From Thalassotalea_E sp964620605 (GTDB taxonomy: Bacteria > Pseudomonadota > Gammaproteobacteria > Enterobacterales > Alteromonadaceae), in NCBI GenBank assembly GCA_964620605.1, contig CAZUHQ010000004.1, positions 20,767 through 84,766 of the forward strand: DNA of 64,000 nucleotides. Reading direction: 5' to 3'. The position numbers and the translations under genes are program-made. The notes beneath the pieces were generated by a model. That model saw only the letters and a list, made by a program, of their open reading frames with translations, made no database searches and was not told the DNA's origin. Positions 17,394 to 25,874 of the stretch are shown here, one piece after another (position 1 is the stretch's first letter; each line of letters opens with the position of its first letter).

Positions 17394-19577
17394 ATGTCGC
17401 CACGCATTAATATCGCTAATCTTAAAGTTGCCAGCTGTTTGTATCAATTTATCGAGCAGCAAGTATTACCTGACTTAAACCTTAGCTCAGATGACTTTTG
17501 GCACAAGTTCGCGGCAATTATCGAGAAAATGATGCCGATTAATCAACAACTATTGGCAAGCCGAGACAAATTGCAGCAACAGATTGATCAATGGCATAGC
17601 CAGCACCAGGGCAATGACTTTAACTTTACAGATTATAAAACGTTTTTAACAGGCATCGGCTATTTAGCTCAGCCAGTTTCCGACTTTACTATTGGCACTG
17701 AAAATGTCGATAAAGAACTTGCAAAAATGGCAGGTCCGCAGCTGGTTGTGCCTATTATGAACGCACGATTTGCCCTTAATGCAGTTAATGCTCGTTGGGG
17801 CAGTTTGTACGACGCCTTATATGGTACAGATGCTATCAACGAAGCAGCAGGTGCTGAAAAATCTTCCGCTTATAATCCGCTACGGGGCGCAAAAGTGATT
17901 GCCTTTGGCCGAGATTTTCTTGATAAATATCTACCGTTAACTCAGGGCAGTCACCACCTAGCGACTCAGTACCAAATTAAAGATCAGCAGCTTATCGTGC
18001 AGTTAATCAATGAGCAGCAAGCAACGTTACAAAACCCGGCGCAATTCATTGGTTATCATGGCAAGCCGCAGCAGCCGGAGCAGTTATTATTTAGCCATCA
18101 TGGTTTACATTTTGAATTAAACATCGACAGCAACAGCCAGATAGGCCTGCAAGATCAGGCGGGAATTTGCGACATCATTTTAGAATCGGCGCTCACTACC
18201 ATCATGGATTGTGAAGACTCGGTTGCCGCCGTTGACGCCGAAGATAAAGTACTGGCCTATAAAAACTGGCTTGGTCTGGTACAGGGAACATTAACCGAAA
18301 ACGTAACTAAAGGCGGGCAAACATTCTCCCGCACTATGGCCGAAGATCGTCACTATTTAAGTCCAACAAACCAACCAATAGTACTACCAGGGCGAAGCCT
18401 GATGTTTGTTCGCAATGTCGGCCATTTAATGACTAATAATGCAATATTAACCGCGCAAGATGAACAAGTACCGGAGGGCATTATCGATGCCATGGTGACC
18501 TCGTTAATTGCTCTTTATGATGTCCGCCAGCAAAATCAATTACCCAACAGCAGAGCCGGTTCTATCTATATAGTAAAACCGAAAATGCATGGTCCGGAAG
18601 AAGTGGCATTTGCCGACCAGCTATTTGAGCAAGTTGAATTAGCGCTAGCACTGCCAAAAAACACTATCAAAATGGGGATAATGGATGAAGAACGCCGCAC
18701 CAGCGTCAACCTGAAAAACTGCATCTATCAGGCCAGAGACCGGGTGGTATTTATCAATACCGGCTTTTTAGATCGCACCGGCGATGAAATCCATACTTCA
18801 ATGGCAGCAGGAGCGATGGAACGCAAGGCCGACATCAAACACACCGCCTGGATCAGTGCCTATGAGGATAATAATGTCGATATTGGCCTTGCCTGTGGCT
18901 TTAGCGGCAAAGCACAAATAGGTAAAGGCATGTGGCCAGTGCCTGATCAGATGGCGAATATGCTAGCGACGAAAATTGATCATGCCAATGCTGGTGCTAA
19001 CACTGCCTGGGTACCATCACCAACGGCAGCAACACTACATGCCTTGCATTACCATCAAGTTGATGTCTTTGCTCAGCAAAAACGCATTGCTAAACGTAGC
19101 CCAGCTAATCAGGATGCCTTACTCACTATCCCATTAGCAAAAAGCACGGATTGGAGCGATGAAGAGATCAACGCCGAACTTGATAATAACGCACAAGGGA
19201 TCTTAGGTTATGTTGTTCGTTGGGTAGATCAAGGTATTGGCTGCTCGAAAGTACCGGATATTAACAATATCGGTTTAATGGAAGACAGGGCGACACTGAG
19301 AATTTCCAGTCAGCATATGGCGAACTGGCTTAAGCATCATATCTGCACCAAAGAACAAGTATTGGCCAGCCTGAAAAAAATGGCGAAGGTTGTCGATCAG
19401 CAAAACAGCAAGGATACAAATTATCATGCCATGAGTGACAATTTTGCCACTAGTAGCGCATTTCAGGCGGCTTGTGATTTGGTATTTAAAGGAGAGCAGC
19501 AGCCTAGCGGCTACACCGAACCACTATTACATCAATATAGATTAAAGGCTAAAGCACAAGCTAAACTGGGTGAATGA
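17394..19577 (+). CDS. glcB: Malate synthase G
   Basis: Condenses glyoxylate with acetyl-CoA to malate, completing the glyoxylate shunt. The 727 residues fit isoform G, not the roughly 530-residue isoform A. Family segments include ESALTTIMDCEDSVAAVDAE, RSLMFVRNVGHLM and the Mg-binding and catalytic GIMDEERRTS. The start has a textbook AAGGAG ribosome site. It lies with aceA and the LysR-LrgAB unit, so the whole shunt is encoded within 6.4 kb. Confidence 0.96.
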   Translation: MSPRINIANLKVASCLYQFIEQQVLPDLNLSSDDFWHKFAAIIEKMMPINQQLLASRDKLQQQIDQWHSQHQGNDFNFTDYKTFLTGIGYLAQPVSDFTIGTENVDKELAKMAGPQLVVPIMNARFALNAVNARWGSLYDALYGTDAINEAAGAEKSSAYNPLRGAKVIAFGRDFLDKYLPLTQGSHHLATQYQIKDQQLIVQLINEQQATLQNPAQFIGYHGKPQQPEQLLFSHHGLHFELNIDSNSQIGLQDQAGICDIILESALTTIMDCEDSVAAVDAEDKVLAYKNWLGLVQGTLTENVTKGGQTFSRTMAEDRHYLSPTNQPIVLPGRSLMFVRNVGHLMTNNAILTAQDEQVPEGIIDAMVTSLIALYDVRQQNQLPNSRAGSIYIVKPKMHGPEEVAFADQLFEQVELALALPKNTIKMGIMDEERRTSVNLKNCIYQARDRVVFINTGFLDRTGDEIHTSMAAGAMERKADIKHTAWISAYEDNNVDIGLACGFSGKAQIGKGMWPVPDQMANMLATKIDHANAGANTAWVPSPTAATLHALHYHQVDVFAQQKRIAKRSPANQDALLTIPLAKSTDWSDEEINAELDNNAQGILGYVVRWVDQGIGCSKVPDINNIGLMEDRATLRISSQHMANWLKHHICTKEQVLASLKKMAKVVDQQNSKDTNYHAMSDNFATSSAFQAACDLVFKGEQQPSGYTEPLLHQYRLKAKAQAKLGE

Positions 19578-19587
19578 GACAAACTGG

Positions 19588-19618
19588 TGCCGGAAACGAT
19601 TTAAGGCGATTTCCGGCA
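19588..19618 (+). terminator. Possible glcB terminator
   Basis: 9-bp arms (TGCCGGAAA/TTTCCGGCA) separated by 13 bases, just after the glcB stop. The T-tract is short, so the call is moderate. Confidence 0.45.
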
Positions 19619-19809
19619 TTTCATCATCAATTGATGTAGAATATTTATTCACAAATAGCTACATTTCATGCAATGCCGCTATTAATCTCATAAATAATAC
19701 CGCTTATCCCATATCATTGGCATTCGTACTATTTTACATTTATCGTTAAAATGTAACTAATTTAGTTACATTTGTTAATGCGATGTGACTATCAACTGAG
19801 AACGGGATA

Positions 19810-20253
19810 ATGAAACAATTAACGAACACTTATTTATTAGTCAGTGCTTTTAGCGCCGCACTTATTTGTAGTTCTGTTTATGCCGCCCCAAAAAGCCACT
19901 CTGATGTAAAACAACAAATGTTAGCAAATGGTAAACTAATGTCGTATACCATGGCGAACAGCAATTTAATTGTCTCTTATAATACAACCGCTAATTCTTC
20001 TTTTTTTATCCGCTCAAGAATTAACAGTCTGACTCAAGCCTCACCGCTAGAACTCAAACGAGAACAGTCAAAAGAAGTTGTTAACAGCAGTTGTAATACC
20101 AGAAAGAAAAATGAACTTTACGAACTTTCTGCAATTTTCAATGACAAGCTGCAACTATTTTTATCCTATTTTGATGAGCGCCCACTATACAGCGCAGTTA
20201 AAAAGCATAAAAATTTTTCCAGCGTAGCACCAAAAAATAACGTCAGTTATTAA
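19810..20253 (+). CDS. Hypothetical secreted protein, 147 aa
   Basis: I do not recognise this protein. It begins with a classical signal peptide (MKQLTNTYLLVSAFSAALICSSVYAAP, cleavage near VYA-AP), so it is probably periplasmic or secreted. The mature part is about 120 residues, basic and serine/asparagine-rich, with one cysteine (SCNTRKKN) and no repeats or membrane span. It stands alone on the plus strand and ends in a bidirectional terminator shared with the convergent ECF operon. Confidence 0.65.
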   Translation: MKQLTNTYLLVSAFSAALICSSVYAAPKSHSDVKQQMLANGKLMSYTMANSNLIVSYNTTANSSFFIRSRINSLTQASPLELKREQSKEVVNSSCNTRKKNELYELSAIFNDKLQLFLSYFDERPLYSAVKKHKNFSSVAPKNNVSY

Positions 20254-20275
20254 ATATCTACAACAGGTAGGAAAG

Positions 20276-20302
20276 AAAAAGTCACCATCAAGGTGACTTT
20301 TT
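20276..20302. terminator. Bidirectional terminator
   Basis: Perfect 11-bp arms AAAAAGTCACC/GGTGACTTTTT with a 5-base loop. It sits between the convergent gene ends at 20253 and 20332 and can serve both. Confidence 0.9.
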
Positions 20303-20331
20303 ACTAGCTAGCTCCCCAGAAACTGTTGCCC

Positions 20332-21261
20332 TTAAAACTGATAACCCTGCCCTTTGGCCAATAAACGCTCCGCATTGATGTTATCGCTGGCACAATCACT
20401 GATATCCTTTTTGCTAAAAACATAAATCGCATCTTGATAACGATTGTTCACTTTGCTACCTGCGGATTTAATGATCAGACTAACATTTTCATTTTTCGGT
20501 ACTGCTTTTAAGCCATTGCCGTATAGACAGAAGGATTCAACTAACGAAGCCGTCAGGCGTTGATAATATTGAATACGCTCTTTTTCCTGTTGCTGCTTTT
20601 TCTGCTGTTGCTGCTTTTGAAATTCGCTGGTCTGTTTAACTAACTCACTGCGTTGCTGTTCCAGCTCTTTTTGCTTAGCATTTAACTGACTGATTTCTGT
20701 TTGCAGTTCTTTTTTCGACGCTTGATCTGCTCTGTGCAACTGATACTCCAAATCGCGCTGTTCACGTTTTAAATCCCGTACCCGATGGGATAGTTCCCGT
20801 TGCATGTCTCTCAATTCACGATAAGCGTCTCTGTCCTGGTCTAAACTGTCCATCGCACGCTCATAGCTTTCTGCTGCCAGCTCCATTGCATCGGATACCT
20901 GCTCATTAATTTCTTTGACATCAATATCGTCAAATTCAACGGTAACTTCAGGCAGAGATGGAAGCTCAGGCACCACTGGGATTTCAGGAATATCAGCAAC
21001 TGTAAAATTAAAGTTATAATTACCCCAACGGCCATTATGAGAACTGGAATTCACAGTAAACACTACTCCCTGGCCTTTAAGGTAAACACTGTCAACTCCG
21101 GTAATCCTAGAACGGCTGCGCCCTTGATCTTGACCAACAGATGACTTAATGATCTTACTCATAATATTTAGCTGCTTATGCATATCATCATAGCTATCGG
21201 CAAACGTGCTACCGGCAAACGCTAACAGCACCCCTGATGTTATTGACACAATACTTTTCAT
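20332..21261 (-). CDS. Hypothetical secreted coiled-coil protein of ECF-sigma operon
   Basis: 309 residues with a signal peptide (MKSIVSITSGVLLAFAGSTFA). A beta-type segment of about 80 residues (ITGVDSVYLKGQGVVFTVNS) is followed by an acidic, proline-rich stretch and a long charged coiled coil (about 115-225), Gln/Lys/Glu-rich and including EFQKQQQQKKQQQEKERIQ. A globular C-terminus contains two cysteines. It is the last gene of an operon with an ECF sigma factor and a membrane-anchored anti-sigma candidate, 4 bp from the latter. It may be the envelope sensor or an effector of that pathway; this is inference from position. Confidence 0.7.
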   Translation of the reverse strand: MKSIVSITSGVLLAFAGSTFADSYDDMHKQLNIMSKIIKSSVGQDQGRSRSRITGVDSVYLKGQGVVFTVNSSSHNGRWGNYNFNFTVADIPEIPVVPELPSLPEVTVEFDDIDVKEINEQVSDAMELAAESYERAMDSLDQDRDAYRELRDMQRELSHRVRDLKREQRDLEYQLHRADQASKKELQTEISQLNAKQKELEQQRSELVKQTSEFQKQQQQKKQQQEKERIQYYQRLTASLVESFCLYGNGLKAVPKNENVSLIIKSAGSKVNNRYQDAIYVFSKKDISDCASDNINAERLLAKGQGYQF

Positions 21262-21265
21262 TTTA

Positions 21266-21997
21266 TTACTCCTCGGTTGTCCAGTCTGCGGCCTGAGGCT
21301 GTAGAGCTAAACTGTTGTCGAACCTGGTATTACGATATTTAATCGCCTGCTCAAGTTGCTTGAATTTCATGTTTTGCTCAAACTGTTCATCGGCACGCTG
21401 ATCATTAATGTATTTGATAAATTCAGTGATATCTTCTTTCCGTTCCTGACGTGACGCGCCCATAATATAACTGGCTAACTGCAAGTTACTTTCCTGCTGC
21501 TTGACCTTAATATCCGCTGCATAGTTTGCTAACACTACCTGTTGTTCACTGGCAAAAGTTTGCAAGCGCTGATCAACTAACTGGGCGACTTGCTGTTTGG
21601 TTATCGCTTCTCTGTTACCGGCAAAACTGAGCATAATGCCTTCGGATTTCACCACAAGCTCAACCTTTAATAACACCATGGCAATTGCCAAGAATGAAAA
21701 AGCCATGGAAGCCACCGGTAAACCGCGCCACTGCCACCATGAAAGTGCAAGCGTATCACCGCGCTGCCTATTTACACTTTCACCACTAAAGGCCGCACCG
21801 CGATCCCAGTTTGGCACTTGTGCCTGCTCGGCAACATCCGCATGATGCGCCAAACGCTCAGCCACCGCGTGGCGCTGCTGCCATAATGACTCATCACTAA
21901 AGTCCTGCTGCTCTATCGAGCCCTGTTGCTCGCCGGTTCTGTTTTCTAACCATAAGGAAAACTTGTTTGCCAGGTCGGTATCTTGTTTTTTAGACAT
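21266..21997 (-). CDS. Putative membrane-anchored anti-sigma factor
   Basis: 243 residues. The cytoplasmic N-terminal part (about 1-95) includes the motif QVPNWDRGAAF. One transmembrane span follows (about 98-116, LPVASMAFSFLAIAMVLLKV), then a periplasmic helical C-terminal region. It overlaps the ECF sigma gene by 8 bp, the usual arrangement for a cognate anti-sigma factor. No zinc-binding HxxxCxxC motif is present, so it is not a ZAS-type protein. The function is assigned from operon position and topology only. Confidence 0.65.
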   Translation of the reverse strand: MSKKQDTDLANKFSLWLENRTGEQQGSIEQQDFSDESLWQQRHAVAERLAHHADVAEQAQVPNWDRGAAFSGESVNRQRGDTLALSWWQWRGLPVASMAFSFLAIAMVLLKVELVVKSEGIMLSFAGNREAITKQQVAQLVDQRLQTFASEQQVVLANYAADIKVKQQESNLQLASYIMGASRQERKEDITEFIKYINDQRADEQFEQNMKFKQLEQAIKYRNTRFDNSLALQPQAADWTTEE

Positions 21998-22538
21998 AAT
22001 CCAACTCCAGATGATTTTTTAACTTATCCAATGCACTATATAAGCGCGACTTTGCCGTGTTGGTAGAAATCCCTAGCTGATAGGCGATTTCTTCAAAGGT
22101 TGCATGTTGAAAAAATTTCATTTCCACCACCATTTTTTGATTAATCGGTAACAACCTCAGCGCTTTGTGGATCTCGCCAGCTTGCTGCCCGGAAACCATA
22201 GTATGTTCAGGGCAATCATTGTCGTCGACATCTTCCTGCTCCGGCGTATCGTCCAAAGACTGCATCGGTTTCTTACGTCGATAAAATTCGATACAGCGAT
22301 AATGAGCAATCTTAAACAGCCAGGCTTTAAAGGGAGCATCACCACGAAATGACTCCAGATTGCGAAAAACTGCCACAAAGACATCCTGCATCAAGTCCAT
22401 TGCATCTTCTCTATGACTAACCATACGCAGTGCATAGTTATATAAATGTTTTTCGTAACGTTTGACTAAGGTTATCCAAGCAGACTTTTTTCCCTTAAGC
22501 GCTTGCTTAACTAGCGTTTCGTCGCTTCGCTCAAACAC
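21990..22538 (-). CDS. ECF-family RNA polymerase sigma factor
   Basis: 182 residues from a GTG at 22538 that has AGGA six bases upstream; an in-frame TTG at 22571 is less likely. Region 2 is clear (YALRMVSHREDAMDLMQDVF, then FKAWLFKIAHYRCIEFYRRK), and region 4 helix-turn-helix is TFEEIAYQLGISTNTAKSRLYSALDKLK. It is the first gene of a three-gene operon with an anti-sigma candidate and a secreted coiled-coil protein. The regulon is unknown; its own promoter is a likely target. Confidence 0.92.
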   Translation of the reverse strand: MFERSDETLVKQALKGKKSAWITLVKRYEKHLYNYALRMVSHREDAMDLMQDVFVAVFRNLESFRGDAPFKAWLFKIAHYRCIEFYRRKKPMQSLDDTPEQEDVDDNDCPEHTMVSGQQAGEIHKALRLLPINQKMVVEMKFFQHATFEEIAYQLGISTNTAKSRLYSALDKLKNHLELDYV

Positions 22539-22875
22539 GCATTTTCCTATAATTTCGTTAATAAATACCAAGTGAATTAAATAGTGATTTCAATTGGTAT
22601 AACTTCGTTGTTATCTATAAAGTAGTGAGTGGCAATCAAATAGTTTGAAAAATTTTAAAATAAATTTTTTACCGCTAAGTAATTTCCGATAACGACCCAG
22701 GTCGACCAACCAAGCATAACAGGCAAAATATCAAATAACATCAATTAAAACATAAAGATAGTACTTAAGTACAAAATACAATGTTTGATATATAAAATAA
22801 CAATTTCAGACTTTTCCAGTGGAAAAAAATCGGGTACCTTTGCTATAGAGTCCAAAATAAATAGTAAGGAAAGCT
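22539..22875. other. Divergent intergenic region ECF sigma / parvulin
   Basis: 337 bp, AT-rich. It must contain promoters for both divergent units. I found no clear ECF-type promoter, riboswitch or terminator in it. Confidence 0.4.
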
Positions 22876-23157
22876 ATGAACACGGCATCTGCCAGACACA
22901 TTTTGGTTGATACCAAACAAGAATGTATCGAGTTAAAAAAACGAATTACTTCCGGTGAAGATTTTAGCGAACTGGCCAAGCAATATTCCAATTGCCCGTC
23001 AAAAATGCAAGGCGGTGCACTAGGTTCATTTGGTCGTGGTCAAATGGTCAAGGAATTTGATGAAGTGGTGTTTTCCGCGGATATCAACACAATACAAGGG
23101 CCGGTTAAAACACAATTTGGCTACCATTTAGTTGAAGTAACGAAACGTACCGATTAA
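22876..23157 (+). CDS. Parvulin-type peptidyl-prolyl isomerase (PpiC-like)
   Basis: A 93-residue single rotamase domain: SARHILVDTKQECIELKKRI at the start, then GGALGSFGRGQMVKEFDEVVF and the C-terminal FGYHLVEV. This is the size and composition of cytoplasmic PpiC. No signal peptide is present. It isomerises proline peptide bonds in unfolded or short substrates. The ribosome site is AAGGA. It is monocistronic, divergent from the ECF sigma operon and followed by a terminator-like hairpin. Confidence 0.93.
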   Translation: MNTASARHILVDTKQECIELKKRITSGEDFSELAKQYSNCPSKMQGGALGSFGRGQMVKEFDEVVFSADINTIQGPVKTQFGYHLVEVTKRTD

Positions 23158-23183
23158 TTTTTATTAACAGCGAGCTCTTTTAA

Positions 23184-23223
23184 GAAAACGCTTAACGATC
23201 ACTTCAGCGTTTTCCCCTTTTTT
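23184..23223 (+). terminator. Probable terminator after the parvulin gene
   Basis: Arms 23184-23192 and 23206-23214 (GAAAACGCT/AGCGTTTTC) with a 13-base loop and a following C/T-rich tract ending in six T, 27 bp after the stop codon. Confidence 0.65.
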
Positions 23224-23375
23224 AGGTGGTTATGTTCTCGATAGCCGTTGCTAGATAAATAAAGCGCTGCACGTCTGTCCACGAAAGCTTAACATCGTTA
23301 TCCATGAACTCGCGATATTGCCTGCACGGATGCAGGTACTTAGTTTTTGTCTGGAACCAAAAAACTGACCGTACT

Positions 23376-23487
23376 CCTGTACATATACGCTCTTGTTCAT
23401 CCATAAACCCGCGTTATACCGTACATCCTGTACATATACGCTCTTGTTCATCCATAAACCCGCGTTATACCGTACATCCTGTACATA
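23376..23487 (+). repeat. 51-bp tandem repeat, 2.2 copies
   Basis: Identical 51-bp units at 23376-23426 and 23427-23477, and a 10-base start of a third. Each unit begins CCTGTACATATACGCTCTTG. It lies within the composite element. Two directly adjacent copies with no spacer do not make a CRISPR. Confidence 0.95.
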
Positions 23488-23518
23488 AAAACCGCTTAAC
23501 TTGTGTTAAGCGGTTTTT
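23487..23518. terminator. Strong terminator within the repeat region
   Basis: 14-bp arms (AAAAACCGCTTAAC/GTTAAGCGGTTTTT) and a 4-base loop, with A/T runs on both sides, so it can act on either strand. It directly adjoins the end of the tandem repeats. Confidence 0.85.
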
Positions 23519-23722
23519 TTATTATGGCTATGTTCCTTTTAATTGTGGTTATTATCTAGCCCTTGATAAATAAGGGGGGTTGCTATGGCGATAAGGGCAA
23601 GCATCACCCGCATGGATGCGGGTGTTGAGCTTCCATGGACGGACTTGCAGCATCTTGCCTGTTTACCTAGCAACAACTACCGGGAACATAGCCTTTATTA
23701 TTAACTAAATAAGCTGTGATAT

Positions 23723-25018
23723 TTAACTGAACATGCCCTGCATGATCCAGAAAAAGACAATCGATAAACCGGCGCCAACCGGCAAAGTGATCACCCAGGA
23801 AACGACAATATTCCTCACTACACCTAAATTAATCGCCGCAATACCACGCGCCATACCAACACCTAATACTGCCCCCACTAAGGTTTGGGTCGTAGAAATT
23901 GGCAACCCGGCACCAGAGGCAATCACTACGGTACAGGCCGCTGCTAACTCTGCGGCAAAACCACGACTTGGCGTTAAATGAGTAATGCCCTTACCAATAG
24001 TGGCGATAACGCGATGACCAAACAACGCAAGGCCAGCAACAATACCTAAACCACCTAATGGCAAGATCCACCAGACAAGCGCCGCTTTTTTGGAAATTTC
24101 ACCACCGTGTTCAACTATGCTTACTACTGCGGCTAATGGGCCAATCGCATTGGCGACATCATTAGAGCCATGGGCAAACGCCATACAACAGGCAGTCACT
24201 ATCATCAATACCGCAAAAACTTTTTCAACATTGGCATAATGAGTGTTTTTATCAGCTTTAGCATCAAACTTGAGCTTACTGATAAAATATTTCCCGATTA
24301 GCGCAACGATCACTGCGACGAATGTTGCAAGATAATAGCCACCGGCGCCTTTGATTTCGAAGTTATAAAAGCCTAAGTTAACATTTTCAAGGCCAATATG
24401 TTTTAACCCTTTTTTGATGGTCACTAACGACAACACGAAACCGGCTAAAAACATATAGAAAGGCACATAGCGTTTTGCCTGCTCAAGCGGTTTATCAGTA
24501 TCAAAAATCAATTTTTGCGCACTGTTGAAAATAACAAAAGCGATAACACCGGAAATTAACGGCGTAATGATCCAGCTACCGACGATACCGCCAACCTTGC
24601 TCCAGGTCACAGTATCAGGACTAACGCCTATCGCAGCAAAGCCGATAATTGCACCGACAATCGAATGAGTCGTTGATACCGGCCAACCTAAAACAGATGC
24701 TACTAATAACCAGGTTGCTGCCGCGAATAACGCTGAAATCATCCCAAACACTAACAGTTCTGGGCTATCAACAAAATATGACGCATCAATAATGCCTTTA
24801 CGTATGGTGGAGGTTACTTCACCACCAGCCAAATAAGCTCCAGCAAATTCAAACACCATGGCGATAATGATCGCCTGCTTAATGGTTAACGCTTTAGAGC
24901 CAACCGAAGTTCCCATGGCATTAGCGACATCGTTGGCTCCGATACCCCAGGCCATAAAAAAGCCGACAATGGCGGCGATCATGACTAAAGCTGAGCCATG
25001 TTGAAGTAAAATATCCAT
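23723..25018 (-). CDS. pit: Low-affinity inorganic phosphate transporter, Pit family
   Basis: 431 residues, about ten membrane spans. The duplicated PiT signature is seen near each end: GANDVANAMGTSVGSKALT in the N-terminal half and GSNDVANAIGPLAAVV in the C-terminal half. It moves phosphate, probably as a metal-phosphate complex or with a cation, across the inner membrane. It lies 9 bp after a DUF47/PhoU-like gene, the normal Pit partner, and immediately downstream of the pstCAB-phoU block, so low- and high-affinity uptake are adjacent. Confidence 0.93.
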   Translation of the reverse strand: MDILLQHGSALVMIAAIVGFFMAWGIGANDVANAMGTSVGSKALTIKQAIIIAMVFEFAGAYLAGGEVTSTIRKGIIDASYFVDSPELLVFGMISALFAAATWLLVASVLGWPVSTTHSIVGAIIGFAAIGVSPDTVTWSKVGGIVGSWIITPLISGVIAFVIFNSAQKLIFDTDKPLEQAKRYVPFYMFLAGFVLSLVTIKKGLKHIGLENVNLGFYNFEIKGAGGYYLATFVAVIVALIGKYFISKLKFDAKADKNTHYANVEKVFAVLMIVTACCMAFAHGSNDVANAIGPLAAVVSIVEHGGEISKKAALVWWILPLGGLGIVAGLALFGHRVIATIGKGITHLTPSRGFAAELAAACTVVIASGAGLPISTTQTLVGAVLGVGMARGIAAINLGVVRNIVVSWVITLPVGAGLSIVFFWIMQGMFS

Positions 25019-25027
25019 GACTAACCC

Positions 25028-25708
25028 TTATTTTCTAGCCAATAAAATTTCTAATCGAGCACCGACTCGTTCGGCTAAATCTGCTAGGTCTCCTACCCAC
25101 TCAATAATTTGATATAAGAACATTACGTCGACAGGTTTTAACTGATCTTCAATGGCTAATAAGTTTTGACGCAAAGAAATTTGTAATGTATCGGTATCGT
25201 CTTCTATGCTGTCAAGCTGTTCGATCATTTTCTCAACATACTCAACTTCGCGACCTCTGAAGCCGGTTTCTAATAAGTCATCTAACTCATTTATTGCTTC
25301 TGCTGCTTTTTCAATGGCATCAATACAACGATCAACATATTGCTTAAATTCCTGATGTAAAGATTCGGGAATTTCAAGCTTACGACCAACAATACGACCA
25401 GCAATATCTTTTGCCTTATTCGCGATTTTATCTTGCTGAGATAACAGCTCTAATAAGTCCGCACGATCAACCGGCATAAACAAGCCACCGGGTAACTCCA
25501 AACGTAATTGACGCTTTAAGTCATCGGCATCTCGTTCATATTTGGAAATTTTGTTTCTGATCTTACCCGCTGTTTTCCAGTCACACTCAGTCACCGCATC
25601 AAAAAAAGGGATCAGTTGCTTAGAACATTTAGACACCATTCGAATGTGTTTTTCTAATGGTTTAAGTGGTGATTTTGCAAATACACCAAGAATTGAATTG
25701 CTGGCCAT
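25028..25708 (-). CDS. DUF47 / TIGR00153 family Pit-associated PhoU-like protein
   Basis: 226 residues, all-helical, of the DUF47 family (PhoU-related), with the typical opening NSILGVFAKSPLKPLEKHIR and a long helical core. Such proteins are encoded beside Pit transporters and are thought to control them. It is the first gene of a two-gene unit with pit, separated from phoU by a terminator. I see no PhoB box upstream. Confidence 0.9.
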   Translation of the reverse strand: MASNSILGVFAKSPLKPLEKHIRMVSKCSKQLIPFFDAVTECDWKTAGKIRNKISKYERDADDLKRQLRLELPGGLFMPVDRADLLELLSQQDKIANKAKDIAGRIVGRKLEIPESLHQEFKQYVDRCIDAIEKAAEAINELDDLLETGFRGREVEYVEKMIEQLDSIEDDTDTLQISLRQNLLAIEDQLKPVDVMFLYQIIEWVGDLADLAERVGARLEILLARK

Positions 25709-25819
25709 AATTATTTTCCAGGAGCTTTCTCGCTCTTTATTTTCATTCGCGCGGATATTAACTTATTTGCCAAGATTTAGAAACGGCTAATCTTTAGATA
25801 TAAGTCAATAAACAGCGAT

Positions 25820-25855
25820 AAAAAGACTATGCTTGTTTAAAAACCAAGCATAGTC
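25820..25855 (-). terminator. Terminator of the pstCAB-phoU operon
   Basis: 11-bp arms GACTATGCTTG/CAAGCATAGTC with a 9-base loop and a run of T on the minus strand, 20 bp after the phoU stop. It separates this operon from DUF47-pit. Confidence 0.88.
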
Positions 25856-25874
25856 AAGAATCAGGTTACAAATT

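Larger units (their letters stand above)
23229..23695. repeat. Composite repeat element with inverted arms
   Basis: Two related arms in opposite orientation bracket this region: about 23229-23305, and the reverse complement of about 23611-23693. Shared blocks include TATGTTC, GTTGCTAG, GTCCATG-type and GCATCCATG-type stretches, with a small indel. Between them lie a 6-bp-stem hairpin (CCTGCA/TGCAGG at about 23327-23342), a conserved segment TGTCTGGAACCAAAAAACTG, 51-bp tandem repeats and a terminator. Outside the right arm is another hairpin with 9-bp arms (CACCCGCAT/ATGCGGGTG). No transposase is encoded. It looks like a non-autonomous interspersed repeat; a related copy is at 47.83 kb. Confidence 0.7.

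Noticed and set aside
23376..23487. CRISPR array
   Set aside because: Two identical 51-bp units lie back to back with no unique spacers, and no cas genes are present. They are a simple tandem duplication inside a repeat element.
23585..23704. 39-residue protein with a G-rich ribosome site
   Set aside because: It lies almost wholly within an arm of the repeat element and its hairpin, so I do not call it as a gene; it is discussed with the repeat instead.
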